21,211 nucleotides of DNA, taken from Cylindrotheca closterium. Taxonomy: Eukaryota; Bacillariophyta; Bacillariophyceae; Bacillariales; Bacillariaceae. The notes below the pieces were generated by a model. It was not told where the DNA came from. It saw only the letters and a program-made list of their open reading frames with translations, and made no database searches. Below, piece after piece: positions 18,599 to 21,211 of this stretch (the first letter of the stretch is position 1; each line of letters starts with the position of its first letter). Where the stretch lies: contig CAKOGP040001746.1 of NCBI GenBank assembly GCA_933822405.4, forward strand, positions 1 to 21,211. Direction: 5' to 3'. The position numbers were made by a program, and so were the translations under genes.

Positions 18599-18803
18599 GA
18601 CCATTTGGACTAAAAAGCGGGAGCCATCATTGAGTGATTGAGAAATACGGGACCTTGGTGTCTCGTCGACCAGTTGGACTGTCTACAAAATGTTGAGCAG
18701 TCCGCGAGAAAAAACCCTGCGTTTGATTTCAGAGTGTTTTGAGACACCACAAATTTCTAAATAAAAAACTAAAGAAGTCTCAAAACACGATTACTACAGA
18801 GTG
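18599..18803 (-). repeat. right terminal inverted repeat
   Basis: Reverse-complement partner of 15579-15792. It includes the 54-bp perfect block at 18685-18738 and ends in ...attactacagagtg immediately before the 10-bp direct repeat. It contains an internal perfect 12-bp inverted repeat, gtgttttgagac (18734-18745) and gtctcaaaacac (18777-18788), around an AT-rich 31-nt loop that the left end lacks. Confidence 0.88.
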
Positions 18804-18813
18804 GATCGTGACT
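18804..18813 (+). repeat. right copy of 10-bp target-site duplication
   Basis: gatcgtgact, identical to and in the same orientation as 15569-15578, directly following the right inverted repeat. Confidence 0.85.
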
Positions 18814-20083
18814 GTAGTGACCAGCTGAAACGTATATCGTCTAATATACGGTAACGTCTGTACGTCCCCTCACCATGTAAACATAGCTTATCGTAGATAG
18901 AAGCACAGGATATCGTTTGACGCTTCATGGCGGCATATTTCACTCCAAGAACACATCAAGGACACGCACAGAGATAAAAGAGGGAAATGCCCCAGCAGCT
19001 TGGGGGCATGTATCCTCTGGAGACAACACGATGTGTCAGCTACTGTGAATCGTGGCGATTGGACCATGGGGCATATCTTTGACGCCTACTAGTAGGCTAC
19101 TAGCTAGTACTACTAGTAGTGGTAGTACTTCAAGAAGAATTTCTTCCTTCCCAAAAGAGGTGATCAGTCTTGCAAGGACCTACATCGTGCATCCTCGAAA
19201 CCTTGCCCCGACAATGAGACGATCTTGCAAGGACCTACATCGTGCATCCTCGAAACCTTGCCCCGACAATGAGACGATATTGAAAGTACTCAAACCATTT
19301 TAGTCAAGGAGATGATGTAACAACTCCCTATCATATCTTGGGGGGAAGACCTAAAATAGTTTACTAGAAGAAACGATTGTTATCTTTTTCTATCCTTTGT
19401 TGATTGGATGTGAAGTACAACTTAAAGTGCATGCGCCCCCCTCAATTAATTGGCTGAGATGTAGTATTCCAATAGATACCAAGATGGCTGCCGATCCGAA
19501 ACTTCTTAGGAGAGAATATATCTAGTTGATTCTAGGGGAAGAAGTGCCAAGAAAGAAGAACATATTCAACTAATCTCTTATATTATACTGTGGTGTTATA
19601 TTATACTATGGAGGCCTTCGGCTATGAAGCCATGCATTCTAGGAGCGATGAAACTTGAACAACGGTATCGCCACTCCACCACCACATCCCTGCTTTTCGT
19701 CGTGACAGAAGCCGCCACTGGTGTTCTGGGCTCAATCCAAATTTGGATATAAACTAGAAGTTTTTCGTGTCTCTGCTGGACCCAATGGTTCGCTGCAAAA
19801 GGCAAGATTCCAAACAGTCATCGGTTTGACAACGATATCGGCCATATGGAAATACAGCAACAAGTGAGTGTGGCAGTGAGGCATCCAAGCAAAACAACGA
19901 CCGGTATCAAATCAAAGCATTGATAGCCTCATGGACCAGCCATCACAGAACAGTGTTGATTGTTGAGTCAGGTGATGAAGAAGTGTTGTCGAAACTGGAG
20001 ATGAAGAAGGAATGTCATACAGGATGTTCTTCACAAAAGAGAGCCAAAATAATGCTTCTGACGGTCCTTTGTCTTCATGATAA
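18814..20083. other. gene-poor intergenic region
   Basis: About 1.27 kb without a supported gene. It holds a ctagta-rich self-complementary patch (about 19090-19127), the 55-bp duplication described separately, and paired ttatattatact tracts near 19577 and 19595. A 69-codon frame at 19920-20129 reads plausibly (IVESGDEEVLSKLEMKKE...) but has no domain. It could belong with the Cys-rich fragment that follows in another frame. Confidence 0.4.
19168..19277. repeat. 55-bp perfect tandem duplication
   Basis: Copies at 19168-19222 and 19223-19277, starting tcttgcaaggacctacatcg and ending aatgagacga, with no differences between them. The perfect identity implies a recent event. The unit has no evident coding role. 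Confidence 0.93.
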
Positions 20084-20431
20084 TATCAACAAGAACTCAA
20101 CAGACGCCAGCACAAAGAGGATCAAGTAGCAAGTTATCGTGTCCCCAATAATGTGGTGGAAATCAACGCCCTTTTACGTCCATGGCTGATTGGTATGTTT
20201 GGCAACAAAACAAGAGGATTCCAACCTTGCACAACGCCAGCAAAAGTAGGCAAATGTGCATGTGCTGGATGTGAAGCCGAGTCTTGTGCAAACGAAGGAC
20301 CTGGAGCGCACCGTTGCAAGTTTTGTTGCAAGCTTTGTGGTATCCCTGTCCATGCAGCATGTTCCGTTGATAGACGATGGGTTGACAAAAGCGATGCCAC
20401 CAACCCTTACCTGGTACAGGTTTTGCAGTGA
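20084..20431 (+). pseudogene. Cys/His-rich fragment without start codon
   Basis: A frame open from 20084 (TAA before it) to TGA at 20429-20431 contains no suitable ATG; the first in-frame Met is well inside, before the Cys cluster. It reads as a polar lead, then NNVVEINALLRPWLIGMFGNK, and a cysteine-rich block of the form C-A-C-x-x-C-x4-C-x6-H-x-C-x2-C-C-x2-C-G-I-P-V-H-x2-C. Spacing of the type HxCxxC...VHxxC is seen in zinc-binding tails attached to various eukaryotic transposases, so this may be the 3' remnant of a transposon gene. I cannot assign a superfamily. It may instead be a last exon with missed upstream exons. Confidence 0.4.
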
Positions 20432-20738
20432 GCCTTGATTTAGAAAATCCACAGCAAGGCCAGAGGTATTCTATTTACACATAAATATCTTGGTTGCTCA
20501 TGTCTCGTTTCTTTTCATTTGTTCGTTCCATCGATATTGATGTTTGATGTTTTCGTATTATACACATGTTACAGTATGTGGTGGATGATTTTCAGGTACT
20601 GTCTTGTATGCGTTTCGTGCGGAAATGCGCGGTGATGATATATATCCTTCAGTAAGTCGTGTACGATGGTCATTGGTCATGCCAACTTTCACGAACGAAA
20701 GTTTGTGTAGGAAAAGTTGGTATTGCATTGTATTGACG
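20432..20738. promoter_or_regulatory. upstream region of the coiled-coil gene
   Basis: 307 bp between the Cys-rich fragment and the final gene. A tatatat run at 20638-20645, about 95 bp before the ATG, is the only TATA-like element. Nothing else is recognised. Confidence 0.35.
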
Positions 20739-21211
20739 ATGTCTGTGGAATCAGTGAATTCCGAGATAGCTGAATTGAATGTCGAGTTGAAAGTGTGTTT
20801 GAAAGCCCTGAACAATTATGACAAGGATGAGTTCTTCATCGACCACCCAGTCTATCGACATTTGTTTGCAACGGATCATGGCGCACGTTTGGAATTCTTG
20901 AGGAAAGAAAAGGAACAAAAGGAGGAAGACTTGAGGAAAGCAAAGGAAGACTTGAGGAAAAAAGAGGAACACTTGAGGAAAAAAGAGGAACACTTGAGGG
21001 AAAGAGATATCCACCTATTGAGGGAAAGAGAACTCCTCCTATTGAAAGCTGTACCCCCTTCAACTCGTCCACCGCGTTCCCCAATTTCATCGAGAAAACC
21101 GTCCGAGGTGCCTCCATCGACAGGAAAAGACAGGCCCAATGCAACCACACCAAAGGATAGTCCATCCTCGAATGAAGGGAAAATCGAAGGTCTGAAGCAT
21201 GCGTCCGATGA
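20739..21211 (+). CDS. coiled-coil protein, 3' end beyond window (partial)
   Basis: ATG TCT GTG GAA at 20739 opens a frame that runs 157 codons to the window edge without a stop. The N-terminal part (MSVESVNSEIAELNVELKV) leads to a short conserved-looking segment (DEFFIDHPVYRHLFATDHG), then a charged coiled coil of near-repeats of about 7-8 residues, (E)DLRKxKE / EHLRKKEE / RERDIHLL (residues about 50-105), then a Pro/Ser-rich linker. The repeats arise from tandem DNA copies of ttgaggaaaaaagaggaaca-type sequence (20899-21037). No catalytic domain lies in the visible part. Diatoms and oomycetes have large families with such N-terminal coiled coils ahead of a variable C-terminal domain, but membership cannot be judged from this fragment. 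Confidence 0.7.
   Translation, partial: MSVESVNSEIAELNVELKVCLKALNNYDKDEFFIDHPVYRHLFATDHGARLEFLRKEKEQKEEDLRKAKEDLRKKEEHLRKKEEHLRERDIHLLRERELLLLKAVPPSTRPPRSPISSRKPSEVPPSTGKDRPNATTPKDSPSSNEGKIEGLKHASD

Larger units (their letters stand above)
15579..18803. mobile_element. 3.2-kb inverted-repeat DNA transposon carrying a RecQ-like helicase
   Basis: Both ends begin cactctgtag(c/t)aatcg when read inward, both are bounded by the same 10-bp direct repeat, and both carry long inverted repeats (15579-15792 and 18599-18803) with a 54-bp perfect block (15660-15713 against 18685-18738). Inside are a RecQ-type helicase (+) and a convergent unrecognised 341-aa gene (-). A 9-11 bp duplication with terminal repeats over 100 bp is characteristic of Mutator-like elements, but I find no MULE transposase, so this is either a non-autonomous element with captured genes or a different type. 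It landed about 240 bp upstream of the ankyrin gene start. The intact duplication suggests no rearrangement since insertion, while the frameshift near 16015 suggests the copy may no longer be functional. Confidence 0.83.

Noticed and set aside
15579..18803. Classification as hAT, CACTA or Helitron
   Set aside because: hAT gives 8-bp and CACTA 2-3-bp duplications, and Helitrons give none and lack inverted repeats. The CACT start resembles CACTA ends but the 10-bp duplication does not fit.

Overview
The window looks like nuclear DNA of a diatom, probably a raphid pennate. The evidence is short GT-AG introns with GTAAGT-type donors (77-162 bp), a protein with a DUF6824-type domain (a stramenopile/diatom family), a protein with paired helicase-associated (HA) domains of the kind diatoms expand, mixed gene orientation with intergenic gaps of 200-1300 bp, and many short microsatellites. 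I see no bacterial operon structure. The species is not determined.

Layout. 1-810: a 20-bp satellite-like tandem repeat, then the upstream region and repeat-rich leader of the first gene. 811-4215 (+): an intronless 1134-aa protein that I read as an enzymerhodopsin, a histidine-kinase rhodopsin with eight predicted membrane helices, PAS, kinase, receiver and HPt domains. 4611-6793 (-): a five-exon secreted protein with two phytocyanin-like cupredoxin domains fused to a rhodanese domain. 7304-8311 (-): an HA-domain protein without a helicase. 8900-9259: an orphan open fragment without a start codon. 9653-11282 (-): a two-exon DUF6824 + MORN-repeat protein. 11810-13054 (+): a kinesin-light-chain-like TPR protein whose 3' end has decayed. 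13819-15327 (-): an ankyrin-repeat protein.

15579-18803: the best candidate for a previously undescribed system. It is a 3.2-kb element with inverted terminal repeats of about 205-214 bp, including a 54-bp perfect block, flanked by a perfect 10-bp direct repeat (15569-15578 and 18804-18813) that fits a target-site duplication. It carries a RecQ-family helicase (+) with an apparent 5' frameshift, and a convergent 341-aa protein (-) that I do not recognise. I see no DDE transposase. The long terminal repeats and 10-bp duplication resemble Mutator-like elements, but the cargo is unusual for them.

18814-20738 is gene-poor, with a 55-bp tandem duplication and a cysteine-rich fragment that has no start codon. 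From 20739 a coiled-coil protein begins on the + strand and runs off the window end.

Apart from the two genes inside the inverted-repeat element, nothing suggests that neighbouring genes share a pathway. The exon structures are my own reconstructions from splice motifs and reading frame; no transcript data were available.
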